Shown piece after piece: positions 1 through 9,377 of a stretch of DNA of 64,000 nucleotides; positions within the stretch are counted from its first letter, which is position 1; each line of letters opens with the position of its first letter. The position numbers and the translations under genes were made by a program. The DNA lies in contig NZ_JACVUP010000005.1 of the NCBI RefSeq assembly GCF_016625195.1, positions 124,001 through 188,000 of the forward strand, read 5' to 3'. The DNA is from Erwinia sp. S63 (GTDB taxonomy: Bacteria > Pseudomonadota > Gammaproteobacteria > Enterobacterales > Enterobacteriaceae). The notes under the pieces were generated by a model. That model ran no database searches and had not been told where the DNA came from. It saw only the letters and a list, made by a program, of their open reading frames with translations.

Positions 1-317
1 GAACCGTACTCCAGCTCATAGCTCTCGCTGTAGGTTTCACGCGGCAGCTTGCCCGGCTTACGCACCGGCACAAAACCGACACCCAGACCCAGTGCCACCG
101 GTGCACCAAACAGGAAGCCACGCGCTTCGGTGCCCACCACTTTGGTGATGCCTTTGTCACGATAGCGATCAACCAGAATGGCAATCGACGCGGCATAGGC
201 CTGCGGATCTTCCATCAAACTGGTGACGTCACGGAACAGGATGCCCGGCTTAGGGTAGTCAGGGATGCTTTTGATGCTGTTTTTGATGAGTTCAAGCTGC
301 TGAGCAGTTGCGGTCAT
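1..317 (-). CDS. apt: Adenine phosphoribosyltransferase (partial, C-terminus outside window)
   Basis: The product makes AMP from adenine and PRPP in cytosolic purine salvage. About 105 N-terminal residues are visible, starting [20 protein letters not shown] and containing the family block [14 protein letters not shown] and the following [12 protein letters not shown] segment. The frame is open to the window edge, so the PRPP-binding loop (VDDLLATGGT in the family) lies outside and cannot be checked. The start is the ATG whose complement ends at 317. The gene is transcribed leftward and followed on the same strand upstream by ybaN, as in E. coli. Identification by protein similarity is strong. 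Confidence 0.95.
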   Translation of the reverse strand, partial: MTATAQQLELIKNSIKSIPDYPKPGILFRDVTSLMEDPQAYAASIAILVDRYRDKGITKVVGTEARGFLFGAPVALGLGVGFVPVRKPGKLPRETYSESYELEYG

Positions 318-470
318 AAGTGTTACGCCTGGAAAAATATCTAATACGCGCAGCATCCGACAGCGCCAATACCCGGAAACCGGGTTAAGCGAAGACGTTT
401 AAAAAGGGAAGCCACGCACGAAGATGCCCAAATCTATGCAAATACCCGGCTAAATGCAACCCTGCCGCGC

Positions 471-851
471 TTAATCGCCGCTGTCAGCATTTTCTGCCAC
501 CACTGGGATACGCCACATAAACAACAGCAGCGCGCACAACATGATGCCCAGCATAATACGCACCCACAGCATGTTAACCAGATAAATAGAGACGGCAAAG
601 GTGATGACAATCAGCAACATGGCGCGGCCTTTGGCGCCGGGCGGCATGGCGCGATGCTGTTGCCAGTGGCGGATATAGCGACCAAACGGCGAGCGCCACA
701 GCAGCCAATGGTGAAAACGCGGTGACGAACGGGCAAAGCACCAGGCGGCCAGCAACACAAATGGCGTGGTCGGTAATAAAGGTAATACAATGCCCAGCGT
801 ACCCAGCACAATCGCCAGCCAGCCAAGACACAGAAGAAAAATTCGTTGCAT
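471..851 (-). CDS. ybaN: YbaN family inner membrane protein (DUF454)
   Basis: This is a 126-residue protein beginning MQRIFLLCLGWLAIVLGTLG. It has a hydrophobic N-terminal hairpin (about residues 3-35, with the family stretch LPLLPTTPFVLLAAWCFARSS), a basic soluble loop with R-S-P-F-G-R-Y-I, and a second pair of membrane segments (about residues 76-115). No biochemical role is established for the family. A longer open frame reaches back to 1073, but that extension runs through priC on the other strand. The start at 851 matches the usual length of about 125 residues. It is divergent from priC. Confidence 0.9.
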   Translation of the reverse strand: MQRIFLLCLGWLAIVLGTLGIVLPLLPTTPFVLLAAWCFARSSPRFHHWLLWRSPFGRYIRHWQQHRAMPPGAKGRAMLLIVITFAVSIYLVNMLWVRIMLGIMLCALLLFMWRIPVVAENADSGD

Positions 852-908
852 GCCTGATGCCTGATAAAATCGGAACTGCGCTACGTTAACACAGTCGGAA
901 TCAGAGTG

Positions 909-1421
909 ATGCCCCAACCACCCGCACATCAACGTCTGCTCGCCATTGTCGATCAGCTGCGACAGCAAATCGCGCAGCAAAGCGATGGCGCCTGCCGACA
1001 GCCCCGTTTCGATGCCCAATTGTTCCGCTGTAAAGGCACGCGGCTCGCTGATTATCTGGCTGAGTTGGAGCAAAATTTAACCCAGTTTGGCGCCACCGAC
1101 ACTGATGTGATGCGCCGCCAGTGGCTGGCGGAGAAAGTGCTGGACCAGATTGCCGCCCTGCAACGCGAATGCCAGAGCCAGCAGTTGCGCACCCAGCGTG
1201 AGCGTCCTCGTGTTGATCCACGCCAGTCGAAGCGTGAAGAGTATCAGGGCTATGAAACTCGCCTGCTGGCGATGATTGAACAACGAGAGCAACATCTGGC
1301 GCGCGCCGAAACCCTGAGCGTGCAGCAGCAGTTGATTCGTGATGTCGAAGTGCTGCATGAACGGCTGGCACGCTGTCGTGCCGCAATGCACAAACTGGAA
1401 TTGTCAGGCCCGACACGGTAA
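909..1421 (+). CDS. priC: Primosomal replication protein N'' (PriC)
   Basis: PriC loads the DnaB helicase onto SSB-coated, stalled replication forks in the PriA-independent restart pathway. The product is about 170 residues, mostly charged helix, with the C-terminal family pattern of a basic stretch followed by YETRLLAMIEQREQHLARAE and L-x-R-D-V-E-V-L-H-E-R-LARC. Adjacent GTG (906) and ATG (909) codons could both start translation. ATG is chosen by convention, a difference of one residue. The N-terminal half is poorly conserved in this family, so identity rests on the C-terminal half and on the position between ybaN and rsmS. Confidence 0.88.
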   Translation: MPQPPAHQRLLAIVDQLRQQIAQQSDGACRQPRFDAQLFRCKGTRLADYLAELEQNLTQFGATDTDVMRRQWLAEKVLDQIAALQRECQSQQLRTQRERPRVDPRQSKREEYQGYETRLLAMIEQREQHLARAETLSVQQQLIRDVEVLHERLARCRAAMHKLELSGPTR

Positions 1422-1469
1422 TCACGCCACACAATCTTCTATACTTCCCCCCATGAATTAAGGAGAAAA

Positions 1470-1718
1470 ATGATGACGCTTATCTTGTGGATAGCGATTG
1501 GCGTGGTGGCTGGCTGCATCAAGCGCATGGTTTTTCCCGGTCGGCCGGGTGGGTTTGTCCCGACGCTGGTACTGGCGGTGATTGGTGCGTTAATTGGGGG
1601 TTACATCGCGACCTATTTTACAACGGGTGATTTAGCGACGTTGCATTCCGCTGGCTTTGGGGTGGCACTGCTGGGTTCCATTTTGATGCTGCTGGTGGCG
1701 GCAAAATTACGTATTTAA
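1470..1718 (+). CDS. GlsB/YeaQ/YmgE family small membrane protein
   Basis: This is an 82-residue integral membrane protein with three hydrophobic segments (about residues 3-16, 30-49 and 61-79) and the family layout: I-A-x-G-V-V-A-G near the N-terminus, a short basic loop (KRMVFPGRPGGF), then a glycine-rich GALIGGYIATYF segment. Family members are often called stress or transglycosylase-associated proteins, but no biochemical activity is established. A good ribosome-binding site (AAGGAGA) precedes ATG 1470; a second ATG follows at 1473. It lies between priC and rsmS, where E. coli has no such gene, so it is an insertion relative to that map. Confidence 0.85.
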   Translation: MMTLILWIAIGVVAGCIKRMVFPGRPGGFVPTLVLAVIGALIGGYIATYFTTGDLATLHSAGFGVALLGSILMLLVAAKLRI

Positions 1719-1730
1719 CAAGGAGAGATC

Positions 1731-1886
1731 ATGTCACTGGAAACTGCATCCGATGAGATCAAACTGGCAGTGGATTTGATTCAACTGCTGGAAGAGAACC
1801 AGGTGCCGACCGCAACCGTGTTAGCCGCGCTGGCGATTGTCCAACGCGATTATCAGCAGAAACAGGCGGCAGAGGGCGTAAATTAA
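1731..1886 (+). CDS. rsmS: Pleiotropic regulatory protein RsmS (YbaM)
   Basis: This is a 51-codon gene with the product [20 protein letters not shown] followed by [20 protein letters not shown] and a short tail. It matches E. coli YbaM across its whole length. The orthologue in soft-rot Pectobacterium was reported as a regulator of secondary metabolism and exoenzymes. The molecular mechanism is not known to me. An AAGGAGA ribosome-binding site sits 8 bases before the ATG, only 12 bases after the preceding membrane-protein gene, so the two are probably cotranscribed. Its stop codon overlaps the convergent acrR stop by four bases; mscK, which lies here in E. coli, is absent. Confidence 0.9.
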   Translation: MSLETASDEIKLAVDLIQLLEENQVPTATVLAALAIVQRDYQQKQAAEGVN

Positions 1887-2521
1887 CGCGCCGAGGAGAG
1901 AGTGGGACTGAGCCGCAGCATATCAATAAAGGCATCCACCAACTGCGGCGCATCTGCTGCCAGATCAAACGCCTGCGGGTTAAACAGCCAGTTTTCCATC
2001 ATACCGTTGATATAGCCGCACATCAGACGCGCCGATTGCAACGTGTTCAATCCCGCAGGCAATTGGCCCACTTCGATACACTCACGTAGCACCAATTCAA
2101 TTCGGTCGTAACACTCAAGCAGTAAACTTTGACGCATATCCTGTAATGTCGACATTTCGCCAACGAATTCACATTTATGGAAGATAATCTCCATTAATGC
2201 GCGTCTTTGTGGATCCTTTGCTGTGGCGTCAAGGATATAGATCAACATCGAACGGATAACAGAAAGTGGATCGCCCGGGTATTTTGTCTGATACTCAAGT
2301 TCCACATCGTCAAGCCCAGCGTCACACCGAAGCCAGATTTCATGCAGAACATCGGCTTTATTTTTGAAATGCCAGTAGATAGCACCGCGCGTGACGCCGG
2401 CCGCTGTTGCGATATCTGCCAGGGATGTGGCAGCCACACCGTGTTCAGAGAAGTGTGCTAAAGCGGCATCCAGAATTTGGTTCCGCGTTTCAAGTGCTTG
2501 CGCTTTGGTTTTTCGTGCCAT
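1883..2521 (-). CDS. acrR: TetR-family repressor of the AcrAB multidrug pump
   Basis: AcrR binds the acrR-acrA intergenic operator and is released by many hydrophobic drugs and dyes. The 212-residue product has an N-terminal helix-turn-helix (about residues 10-55: [35 protein letters not shown]) typical of TetR proteins, followed by the helical ligand-binding domain (FMIDMLRL-type C-terminal helix seen as [11 protein letters not shown]). Length is close to the 215 residues of E. coli AcrR. It is divergent from acrA, with the palindromic operator at 2551-2574. The gene ends overlapping rsmS. Confidence 0.95.
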   Translation of the reverse strand: MARKTKAQALETRNQILDAALAHFSEHGVAATSLADIATAAGVTRGAIYWHFKNKADVLHEIWLRCDAGLDDVELEYQTKYPGDPLSVIRSMLIYILDATAKDPQRRALMEIIFHKCEFVGEMSTLQDMRQSLLLECYDRIELVLRECIEVGQLPAGLNTLQSARLMCGYINGMMENWLFNPQAFDLAADAPQLVDAFIDMLRLSPTLSSAR

Positions 2522-2550
2522 AGAGGACTTTTTTTACAAACTGGCAAGTT

Positions 2551-2574
2551 TACATACATTTGTGAATGTATGTA
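2551..2574. promoter_or_regulatory. AcrR operator (perfect palindrome)
   Basis: Ten-base arms TACATACATT and AATGTATGTA flank TGTG between acrR and acrA. By memory this is the same sequence as the 24-bp AcrR operator mapped in E. coli. Its place 30 bases upstream of acrR and 90 upstream of acrA fits repression of both genes. Confidence 0.9.
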
Positions 2575-2663
2575 CCATAGCACGACCCGTGTTTTAACGC
2601 AGCAATGGGTTTATCGGTTTGTGATCCATTGATCATTTGATATCGGACACTAGAGGTTTATTT

Positions 2664-3854
2664 ATGAATAAAAACAGAGGATTAGCGCCTCTGGCGGCCG
2701 TCCTGATGCTTTCAGGCAGCTTTGTGTTAACAGGATGTGATGATAATAAATCCCAGCAAGCCGCCCAGCAGCAGCCCCCAGAAGTGGGTGTTGTGACGTT
2801 AAAAAACGAGCCTTTGAAAATTACTACCGAACTGCCAGGACGTACTTCGGCATTCCGCGTGGCAGAAGTGCGCCCTCAGGTGTCAGGCATTATTCTGAAG
2901 CGTAATTTTGAGGAAGGAACGGATATCAAAGCAGGCGTGTCCCTGTATCAGATCGATCCGGCAACTTACCAGGCGGCTTATGACAGTGCCAAAGGCGATT
3001 TAGCACAGGCGCAAGCCAATGCACACGTCGCGCAGTTAACCATCAAACGTTATAAGCCGCTGCTGGGTACTAAGTACATCAGTCAGCAGGACTATGACAC
3101 CGCTGCGGCCACCGCTGCACAGACGGCTGCAGCCGTTCAGGCAGCCCAGGCCAATGTGGAAACCGCACGCATCAATCTGGCTTACACCAAAGTGACGTCG
3201 CCGATCAGCGGTCGCATTGGTAAATCGTCAGTCACTGAGGGCGCACTGGTCTCCAGCGGTCAAACCACTGCGCTGGCAACCGTGCAGCAGCTCGATCCAA
3301 TGTATGTCGATGTGACCCAATCCAGTGATGATTTCCTGCGTTTGCGCGCAGAACTGGAATCCGGTCAGCTGAAACAGAATGACGGCAAAGCCAACGTCAC
3401 GCTCTTGATGCAAAACGGTAACGCATACACGCAGACAGGCACATTGGAATTCTCTGATGTGACCGTGGATGAAACCACCGGCTCCATCACGCTGCGCGCC
3501 ATCTTCCCGAACCCGGACCACCGCCTGCTGCCAGGGATGTTTGTGCGTGCGCGTCTGGATGAAGGCACCAACCCAACCGCACTGCTGGTACCGCAACAGG
3601 GCGTAACCCGTACCCCAACCGGTCAGGCAACCGCGATGGTGGTGGGCGCAGATAACAAAGTGGAAGTCCGTAATATCACCGCTAATCAGGCATTTGGCGA
3701 CAAATGGCTGGTAACGGATGGCCTGAAAGAAGGCGATCGCGTGATCACCGTCGGTCTTCAGCGTGCCAAGCCAGGTGCGCAGGTGACACCACAAGAAGTC
3801 AAAGATGATGCCAAAGCAGCACCGGAATCACAGTCTGCTAAATCATCGTCCTAA
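2664..3854 (+). CDS. acrA: Multidrug efflux periplasmic adaptor AcrA (lipoprotein)
   Basis: AcrA is the membrane-fusion subunit that joins AcrB to the TolC channel. The 396-residue product starts MNKNRGLAPLAAVLMLSG and has a lipobox LTGC with Cys25 as the lipidation site. The adaptor layout follows in order: beta-barrel/lipoyl half motifs (VRPQVSGIILKRNFEEGTDIKAG), an alanine-rich coiled-coil hairpin (about residues 100-170), the second lipoyl half (TSPISGRIGKSSVTEGALV) and a membrane-proximal C-terminal domain. An in-frame ATG 27 bases upstream is rejected because the signal peptide and lipobox fit only the start at 2664. acrB follows after 17 bases in the same operon. Confidence 0.97.
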   Translation: MNKNRGLAPLAAVLMLSGSFVLTGCDDNKSQQAAQQQPPEVGVVTLKNEPLKITTELPGRTSAFRVAEVRPQVSGIILKRNFEEGTDIKAGVSLYQIDPATYQAAYDSAKGDLAQAQANAHVAQLTIKRYKPLLGTKYISQQDYDTAAATAAQTAAAVQAAQANVETARINLAYTKVTSPISGRIGKSSVTEGALVSSGQTTALATVQQLDPMYVDVTQSSDDFLRLRAELESGQLKQNDGKANVTLLMQNGNAYTQTGTLEFSDVTVDETTGSITLRAIFPNPDHRLLPGMFVRARLDEGTNPTALLVPQQGVTRTPTGQATAMVVGADNKVEVRNITANQAFGDKWLVTDGLKEGDRVITVGLQRAKPGAQVTPQEVKDDAKAAPESQSAKSSS

Positions 3855-3871
3855 ACAGGAGCCACTGATAC

Positions 3872-6800
3872 ATGGCTAAGTTCTTTATCGATCGCCCCAT
3901 TTTTGCCTGGGTGCTTGCCATCATCATTATGCTGGCAGGTACTCTTGCGATTATCAGCTTGCCGATTGAGCAATATCCCAATGTTGCGCCGCCGGCCGTT
4001 GAAATCCAGGCAACCTACCCGGGTGCTGATGCGAAAACGCTGCAGGATTCGGTAACCCAGGTTATCGAACAAAACATGAACGGCATCGATGGCCTGATGT
4101 ATATGGCCTCGAGCAGTGACTCGTCCGGTACCCTGACCCTGACGCTGACCTTCCAGTCCGGTACCAACGCCGATATCGCGCAGGTACAGGTACAGAACAA
4201 GCTGCAGCTGGCGATGCCACTGCTGCCGCAGGAAGTACAGCAGCAAGGTATTCAGGTTAAAAAGTCATCCAGCAGCTTCCTGATGGTAGCGGGCTTTGTC
4301 AGTGATGACGGCAGCATGACGCAGAATGATATCTCTGACTATGTTGCTTCAAACATTAAAGACCCGATCAGCCGTACGCCTGGCGTCGGTGATACTCAAG
4401 TGTTTGGTGCGCAGTACGCGATGCGCATTTGGCTCGACCCGCACAAACTGAACAACTACCAGCTGACGCCGGTCGATGTCATCAGTGCGTTGGGCACCCA
4501 GAACACCCAGGTCGCCGCCGGTCAGTTAGGGGGTACACCGCCCGTACCTGGCCAGCAGTTGAACGCCTCGATCATTGCGCAGACCCGTCTGACCAATACC
4601 GAAGAGTTCGGCAACATCATGCTGAAAGTGAACCAGGATGGCTCACAGGTACGCTTGCGTGACGTGGCGAAGATTGAACTCGGTGGTGAAAACTACGAGA
4701 TCATCGCCCGCTACAACGGCAAACCGGCTTCGGGTATCGGTGTGAAACTGGCAACCGGTGCGAATGCATTGGATACCGCCAAAGCGGTGAAAGATGAGCT
4801 GGCCAAACTGCAGCCGTTCTTCCCGTCAGGCATGAAAACCGTTTATCCGTACGACACAACGCCGTTCGTGAAGATCTCGATCTTCGAAGTGGTGAAAACG
4901 CTGTTTGAAGCGATCGTGCTGGTGTTCCTGGTGATGTATCTGTTCCTGCAGAACTTCCGCGCCACGCTGATTCCGACCATTGCGGTGCCGGTGGTGCTGT
5001 TGGGTACCTTTGCGATTATCAGTGCCTTTGGTTACTCGATAAACACCCTGACGATGTTCGGGATGGTGCTCGCCATCGGCCTGTTGGTGGATGACGCCAT
5101 CGTGGTGGTAGAGAACGTTGAGCGTGTAATGGCGGAAGAAGGTTTACCGCCGAAAGAAGCGACTAAACGTTCGATGGAGCAGATTCAGGGTGCGCTGGTG
5201 GGTATTGCCCTGGTGCTGTCCGCAGTATTTATCCCGATGGCCTTCTTCGGCGGCTCGACCGGGGTTATTTATCGTCAGTTCTCGATCACCATCGTTTCCG
5301 CGATGGCACTGTCAGTACTGGTGGCGTTGATTCTGACGCCGGCACTCTGTGCCACCATGCTGAAACCAATCAAGAAAGGCGATCACGGTAAAACCACCGG
5401 CTTCTTCGGCTGGTTCAACCGCCTGTTCGACAAGAGCACCAACCACTACGTGGATAGCGTGGGTCATATCGTGCGTAGCACCGGTCGTTATCTGGTGATC
5501 TACCTGGTGATCGTGGTCGGCATGGCGTATCTGTTCCTGAAACTGCCAACCTCCTTCCTGCCGGAAGAGGATCAGGGTCTGTTACTGGCGCAGGCGCAGT
5601 TGCCAGCCGGTGCAACCCAGGAACGTACGCAGAAAGTGCTGGATCAGGTGACGGATTACTTCCTGAACAAAGAGAAAGACAGCGTTAACTCGGTATTTAC
5701 CGTTAACGGCTTTGGCTTTGCGGGTCGTGGTCAGAACACCGGTATTGCCTTCGTCAGCCTGAAACCGTGGGATGAACGTGGCGATGCCAGCCTGAAAGTG
5801 CCAGCGATTGCCGGACGCGCCATGCAGGCGTTGGGTCAGATCAAAGATGCGATGGTCTTCCCGTTCAACCTGCCAGCAATTATCGAACTGGGTAACGCCA
5901 CCGGCTTCGACTTCATGCTGACGGACCAGGGTAACCTGGGTCACGAGAAGTTAACCGCCGCGCGTAACCAGCTGTTTGGCATGATTGCCCAGCATCCGGA
6001 TACGCTGGTGGGCGTGCGTCCAAACGGTATGGAAGATACGCCACAGTACAAACTGATCATCGATCAGGAAAAAGCGCAGGCATTGGGTGTGTCGCTGTCT
6101 GACATCAACACCACGCTGGGCGCGGGCTGGGGTGGTTCGTACGTCAATGACTTCATCGACCGCGGTCGTGTGAAGAAAGTGTACGTGATGGGCCAGGCTG
6201 ACTCGCGTATGTTGCCAGATGACATCAGCAAATGGTTTGTGCGTAACAGCTCCGGCACCATGGTTCCGTTCTCCGCCTTCTCTTCGGCGAAGTGGCAGTA
6301 CGGTTCACCGCGTCTGGAGCGTTACAACGGCTTACCATCGATGGAGATTCTGGGTCAGGCGGCGCCTGGTAAGAGCTCTGGTGATGCCATGAACCTGATG
6401 GAAGAGCTGGCGGGCAAACTGCCTGCGGGTATCGGCTATGACTGGACCGGTATGTCCTACCAGGAACGTCTGTCCGGTAACCAGGCCCCTGCCCTGTACG
6501 CCATCTCGCTGATTGTGGTGTTCCTGTGTCTGGCGGCATTGTATGAGAGCTGGTCGATACCGTTCTCCGTTATGCTGGTGGTGCCGCTGGGTGTGGTCGG
6601 TGCATTGATCTTCACCACCCTGCGCGGACTCAGTAACGATGTCTACTTCGTGGTGGGACTGCTGACAACCATTGGCTTGTCGGCGAAGAACGCCATCCTG
6701 ATCGTTGAATTCGCCAAGGATTTGATGGAGAAGGAAGGGAAAGGTTTAGTGGAATCAACACTGGAAGCAGCACGTATGCGTCTGCGTCCCATTCTGATGA

Positions 6801-7021
6801 CCTCACTGGCCTTTATCCTCGGTGTTCTGCCGCTGGCCATCAGTACCGGTGCCGGTTCTGGCGCACAGAACGCCGTAGGTACTGGCGTAATGGGCGGCAT
6901 GGTAACCGCAACTGCGTTGGCCATCTTCTTCGTGCCGGTGTTCTTCGTGGTGGTCCGTCGCCGCTTTGGTAAGAACAAAGCGGAGATTGAGCAAGGCCAT
7001 CCGGTCGAGCACAAACACTAA
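3872..7021 (+). CDS. acrB: RND multidrug efflux pump AcrB
   Basis: AcrB is the inner-membrane, proton-driven trimeric transporter of the AcrAB-TolC pump. It captures drugs, dyes and bile-like compounds from the periplasm and membrane. The 1049 residues match the usual length and show the RND duplication: TM1 ([20 protein letters not shown]), a large periplasmic domain, TM2-6, then the second repeat from TM7. The proton-relay aspartates D407 and D408 are present in [14 protein letters not shown], and the partner lysine lies in TM10 ([17 protein letters not shown]). An AGGAG site precedes the ATG. A rho-independent terminator follows at 7037. No truncation is seen. Confidence 0.98.
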   Translation: MAKFFIDRPIFAWVLAIIIMLAGTLAIISLPIEQYPNVAPPAVEIQATYPGADAKTLQDSVTQVIEQNMNGIDGLMYMASSSDSSGTLTLTLTFQSGTNADIAQVQVQNKLQLAMPLLPQEVQQQGIQVKKSSSSFLMVAGFVSDDGSMTQNDISDYVASNIKDPISRTPGVGDTQVFGAQYAMRIWLDPHKLNNYQLTPVDVISALGTQNTQVAAGQLGGTPPVPGQQLNASIIAQTRLTNTEEFGNIMLKVNQDGSQVRLRDVAKIELGGENYEIIARYNGKPASGIGVKLATGANALDTAKAVKDELAKLQPFFPSGMKTVYPYDTTPFVKISIFEVVKTLFEAIVLVFLVMYLFLQNFRATLIPTIAVPVVLLGTFAIISAFGYSINTLTMFGMVLAIGLLVDDAIVVVENVERVMAEEGLPPKEATKRSMEQIQGALVGIALVLSAVFIPMAFFGGSTGVIYRQFSITIVSAMALSVLVALILTPALCATMLKPIKKGDHGKTTGFFGWFNRLFDKSTNHYVDSVGHIVRSTGRYLVIYLVIVVGMAYLFLKLPTSFLPEEDQGLLLAQAQLPAGATQERTQKVLDQVTDYFLNKEKDSVNSVFTVNGFGFAGRGQNTGIAFVSLKPWDERGDASLKVPAIAGRAMQALGQIKDAMVFPFNLPAIIELGNATGFDFMLTDQGNLGHEKLTAARNQLFGMIAQHPDTLVGVRPNGMEDTPQYKLIIDQEKAQALGVSLSDINTTLGAGWGGSYVNDFIDRGRVKKVYVMGQADSRMLPDDISKWFVRNSSGTMVPFSAFSSAKWQYGSPRLERYNGLPSMEILGQAAPGKSSGDAMNLMEELAGKLPAGIGYDWTGMSYQERLSGNQAPALYAISLIVVFLCLAALYESWSIPFSVMLVVPLGVVGALIFTTLRGLSNDVYFVVGLLTTIGLSAKNAILIVEFAKDLMEKEGKGLVESTLEAARMRLRPILMTSLAFILGVLPLAISTGAGSGAQNAVGTGVMGGMVTATALAIFFVPVFFVVVRRRFGKNKAEIEQGHPVEHKH

Positions 7022-7036
7022 GTTGTCCCTTGTTGA

Positions 7037-7061
7037 AAAGGCCGCGCAAGCGGCCTTTTTT
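7037..7061 (+). terminator. acrAB terminator
   Basis: A nine-pair stem, AAAGGCCGC / GCGGCCTTT, with a GCAA tetraloop is followed by a T run, 16 bases after the acrB stop. Confidence 0.85.
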
Positions 7062-7147
7062 ATTGCCTGACCTCCGCCTTTCACCCGCCCGTTCAATACC
7101 CCTACTGCGATCGCGGTTGCAATCAATTCTCAGCAGGTTCATACTAT

Positions 7148-7162
7148 TGTTATATTATAACA
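7148..7162. promoter_or_regulatory. Zur box before rpmE2
   Basis: A perfect palindrome, TGTTATA-T-TATAACA, lies 18 bases before the rpmE2 start. It matches the known Zur core of enterobacteria (GTTATANTATAAC). Zur represses this paralog pair in other bacteria, so zinc-starvation induction is inferred. Confidence 0.88.
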
Positions 7163-7180
7163 TTACATGAGAATGCAGCT

Positions 7181-7438
7181 ATGAAAGCCAATATCCATCC
7201 GCAATACCGTCCTGTGGTGTTCCATGACACCTCTGTCGATGAGTATTTCAAAATCGGTTCCACCATTAAAACCGAACGCACCATTGAGTTCGAAGGTGAA
7301 GTGCTGCCGTACGTGACGCTGGATGTGTCTTCAAAATCCCACGTCCACTACACCGGCAAGCAAAAAGATCTCACCAAAGAAGGCAGCGCCGCACGCTTCA
7401 ACAAGCGTTTCGGCAGCTTCCTGACGCGCGGCAATTAA
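7181..7438 (+). CDS. rpmE2: Type B (zinc-independent) 50S ribosomal protein L31
   Basis: This 85-residue paralog of L31 (YkgM) replaces the zinc-binding RpmE on ribosomes when zinc is scarce, which releases zinc for other uses. It has no cysteine at all, so the CxxC zinc site of type A L31 is absent, and it carries the longer type B C-terminus ([19 protein letters not shown]). The start [16 protein letters not shown] agrees with the family. A Zur box lies just upstream, and rpmJ2 follows after 14 bases with an AGGAG site. Confidence 0.95.
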   Translation: MKANIHPQYRPVVFHDTSVDEYFKIGSTIKTERTIEFEGEVLPYVTLDVSSKSHVHYTGKQKDLTKEGSAARFNKRFGSFLTRGN

Positions 7439-7452
7439 TCAGGAGTTAACGC

Positions 7453-7593
7453 ATGCAGGTTTTAAGTTCATTACGGTCTGCCAAGACCCGTCACAAAGAT
7501 TGCAAAGTCGTGCGTCGTAAAGGTCGCATTTACGTGATCTGCAAAACGAATCCGCGCTTTAAGGCGGTTCAGGGAAGAAAAAAGAAAAGGTAG
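7453..7593 (+). CDS. rpmJ2: 50S ribosomal protein L36 paralog (YkgO type)
   Basis: This 46-residue basic protein, [20 protein letters not shown] then [20 protein letters not shown] and GRKKKR, is the zinc-independent L36 paralog. Compared with zinc-binding L36 (three Cys and one His), it keeps Cys17 and Cys30 but has lost the first Cys and the final His (Phe36 in that region), so a full zinc site is unlikely. It is translated from ATG 7453 with AGGAG 8 bases upstream and is cotranscribed with rpmE2. Together the pair is a Zur-controlled ribosome remodelling module. Confidence 0.93.
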   Translation: MQVLSSLRSAKTRHKDCKVVRRKGRIYVICKTNPRFKAVQGRKKKR

Positions 7594-7611
7594 GAAAGTG
7601 TCGTGATAATT

Positions 7612-7639
7612 GGCCGGGATGCTCCCCGGCCTTTTTTTT
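7612..7639 (+). terminator. rpmE2-rpmJ2 terminator
   Basis: The stem GGCCGGG / CCCGGCC has a six-base loop and is followed by eight T. It abuts the stop codon of the convergent zinc-binding protein gene. Confidence 0.88.
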
Positions 7640-8516
7640 ACTTCATGCTCTGCAACATGATATCGACGTTGTGCTTGAAAGCGGCAACATAGGTCGCAGC
7701 AGGACCGTCCGATTCGGACAGCGCTTCTGGATAGAGTTCACCACCTGGCTGTGCGCCGGTTTCGCTGGCAATCTGTTTCACCAAACGCGGATCGGTCTGA
7801 TTCTCCATAAAGTAAGTCTTGATGTGCTCAGCTTTCAGCTGTTTGATGATCGATGCCACATCGCTGGCGCTGGCTTCGGCTTCAGTAGAGAAACCCACCG
7901 GTGCGAGGAAACTCACACCATAACGCTGACCAAAGTAACCAAAGGCATCATGGCTGGTCAGCACTTTGCGTTTGCTCTTCGGCACTGAAGCGAATTCTGT
8001 TTTCGCCCAGCTATCCAGTTTCTGCAGCTGCTGAATATAGCTTTCACCACTTTTACGGATATCCGCCGCATCTTCCGGGTCGGCCTTAATCAGCGCGTTC
8101 ATTACGTTGGTGGCATAAATCACACCATTTTGCATGCTGTTCCATGCATGTGGATCCGTAATGGTTTTCCCGTCATCCACCATTTTACGGGTGTTGATGC
8201 CGTTAGATGCCACCACAATCGTGCCTTTGTAGCCCGATGCGCTAATTAAACGATCCATCCAGCCTTCAAGACCTAAACCACTGACAAACACCACATTGGC
8301 TTTAGCCAGCGACTCACTGTCCTGCGGTGTCGGTTCGAAGGTATGAGGATCGCCGTTAGGCTGCACCAGCGACTTCACGTTAACGTGATCGCCGCCCACT
8401 TGCTTAACGATATCCGCCAGCACGGTGAAACTCGCTACCACGTCCACGGTTTTCGCCATGGTCAGTGGGCTAATCAACATGGCGCCAATCGCCAGACTCA
8501 ACGGTAACTTCTTCAT
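7638..8516 (-). CDS. Zinc-type ABC transporter, periplasmic metal-binding protein
   Basis: This is a cluster A-I (ZnuA/TroA-like) substrate-binding protein of 292 residues. It has a signal peptide (MKKLPLSLAIGAMLISPLTM-A) and the family ligands in place: His58 (GDPHTFEP), His123 (TDPHAWNS), His189 (TSHDAFGYF) and Asp270 (ALSESDGPAATY). This His3-Asp set, together with the GFSTEAEASASD motif, resembles zinc-binding AztC/ZniA-type proteins. The His-rich loop of classical ZnuA is missing, so it is probably a second zinc importer rather than znuA itself. The permease and ATPase genes lie upstream in one operon that starts at a Zur-like box. Manganese as substrate cannot be excluded from sequence alone. 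Confidence 0.88.
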   Translation of the reverse strand: MKKLPLSLAIGAMLISPLTMAKTVDVVASFTVLADIVKQVGGDHVNVKSLVQPNGDPHTFEPTPQDSESLAKANVVFVSGLGLEGWMDRLISASGYKGTIVVASNGINTRKMVDDGKTITDPHAWNSMQNGVIYATNVMNALIKADPEDAADIRKSGESYIQQLQKLDSWAKTEFASVPKSKRKVLTSHDAFGYFGQRYGVSFLAPVGFSTEAEASASDVASIIKQLKAEHIKTYFMENQTDPRLVKQIASETGAQPGGELYPEALSESDGPAATYVAAFKHNVDIMLQSMK

Positions 8517-8537
8517 TCGTATCCCCTAATTGTATAG

Positions 8538-9377
8538 TTATCGACGGCGCAGCAGGCCGCCACATGGTCCTGTCAAAACAGAAAGTAAAAACAGTACGGC
8601 CGCACTCAGCACCACCGCCGGTCCGGCTGGCAGTGAGAAGTGCCAGGAAAGGATCAAGCCCACCACCGCCGCAATCACCGCCAGCACCATGGCGATACCG
8701 AGCATGCAGGCCAGATGGCGGCTCCAGAAACGGGCGCTGGTGGCGGGCAGCATCATCAGCCCCACCGACATCAGCGTGCCGAGCACCTGAAAACCGGCCA
8801 CCAGATTGAGCACCACCAGCATCAGGAAAATGCCGTGCACGATCGGCGCGCTCCATTTTCCCTGAGCACGCAGGAAATCCGGATCGAACGCATCGATCAC
8901 CAGCGGACGGAAAATCACCGCCAGCATCAGCAAAGTGAACGCCGCAATGCCGCCCACCAGCATGATGGCCGCGTTATCGACCGCCAGCAGTGAACCGAAT
9001 AGCACGTGCAGCAGATCAACACTCGATCCGCGCAGAGAAACCAGCGTGACGCCCAGCGCCAGCGAGCCGAGATAGAAGCCAGAGAAACTGGCGTCTTCCT
9101 TTAAGGGGGTATATCGACTGACCGCACCGGAGAGCAGCGCAACGGCTAAACCCGCAATCAACCCACCGATGCCCATCGCCACCAGCGATAAGCCGGAAAC
9201 CAGATAGCCAATCGCTGCGCCCGGTAATACCGCATGTGATAAGGCATCGCCCACCAGACTCATACGGCGCAGTGACAGGAACACACCCAACGGCGTGGCG
9301 CTCAGCGCGAGTGCAACACAGGCCACTAACGCGCGGCGCATAAAACCAAATTCGATAAAAGGTTGAATCAATGTCAC
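8538..9377 (-). CDS. Zinc-type ABC transporter, membrane permease (ABC-3 family)
   Basis: This 279-residue ZnuB/TroC-like inner-membrane permease has about eight hydrophobic segments and the ABC-3 family signature GDALSHAVLPGAAIGYLVSG (about residues 43-62). The later conserved block is LGTLMSVGLMMLPATSARFWS. Its start codon overlaps the ATPase stop by four bases (ATGA), so translation is coupled. The binding-protein gene follows after 21 bases. It forms the transmembrane channel of the importer encoded by this operon. Confidence 0.9.
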   Translation of the reverse strand: MTLIQPFIEFGFMRRALVACVALALSATPLGVFLSLRRMSLVGDALSHAVLPGAAIGYLVSGLSLVAMGIGGLIAGLAVALLSGAVSRYTPLKEDASFSGFYLGSLALGVTLVSLRGSSVDLLHVLFGSLLAVDNAAIMLVGGIAAFTLLMLAVIFRPLVIDAFDPDFLRAQGKWSAPIVHGIFLMLVVLNLVAGFQVLGTLMSVGLMMLPATSARFWSRHLACMLGIAMVLAVIAAVVGLILSWHFSLPAGPAVVLSAAVLFLLSVLTGPCGGLLRRR

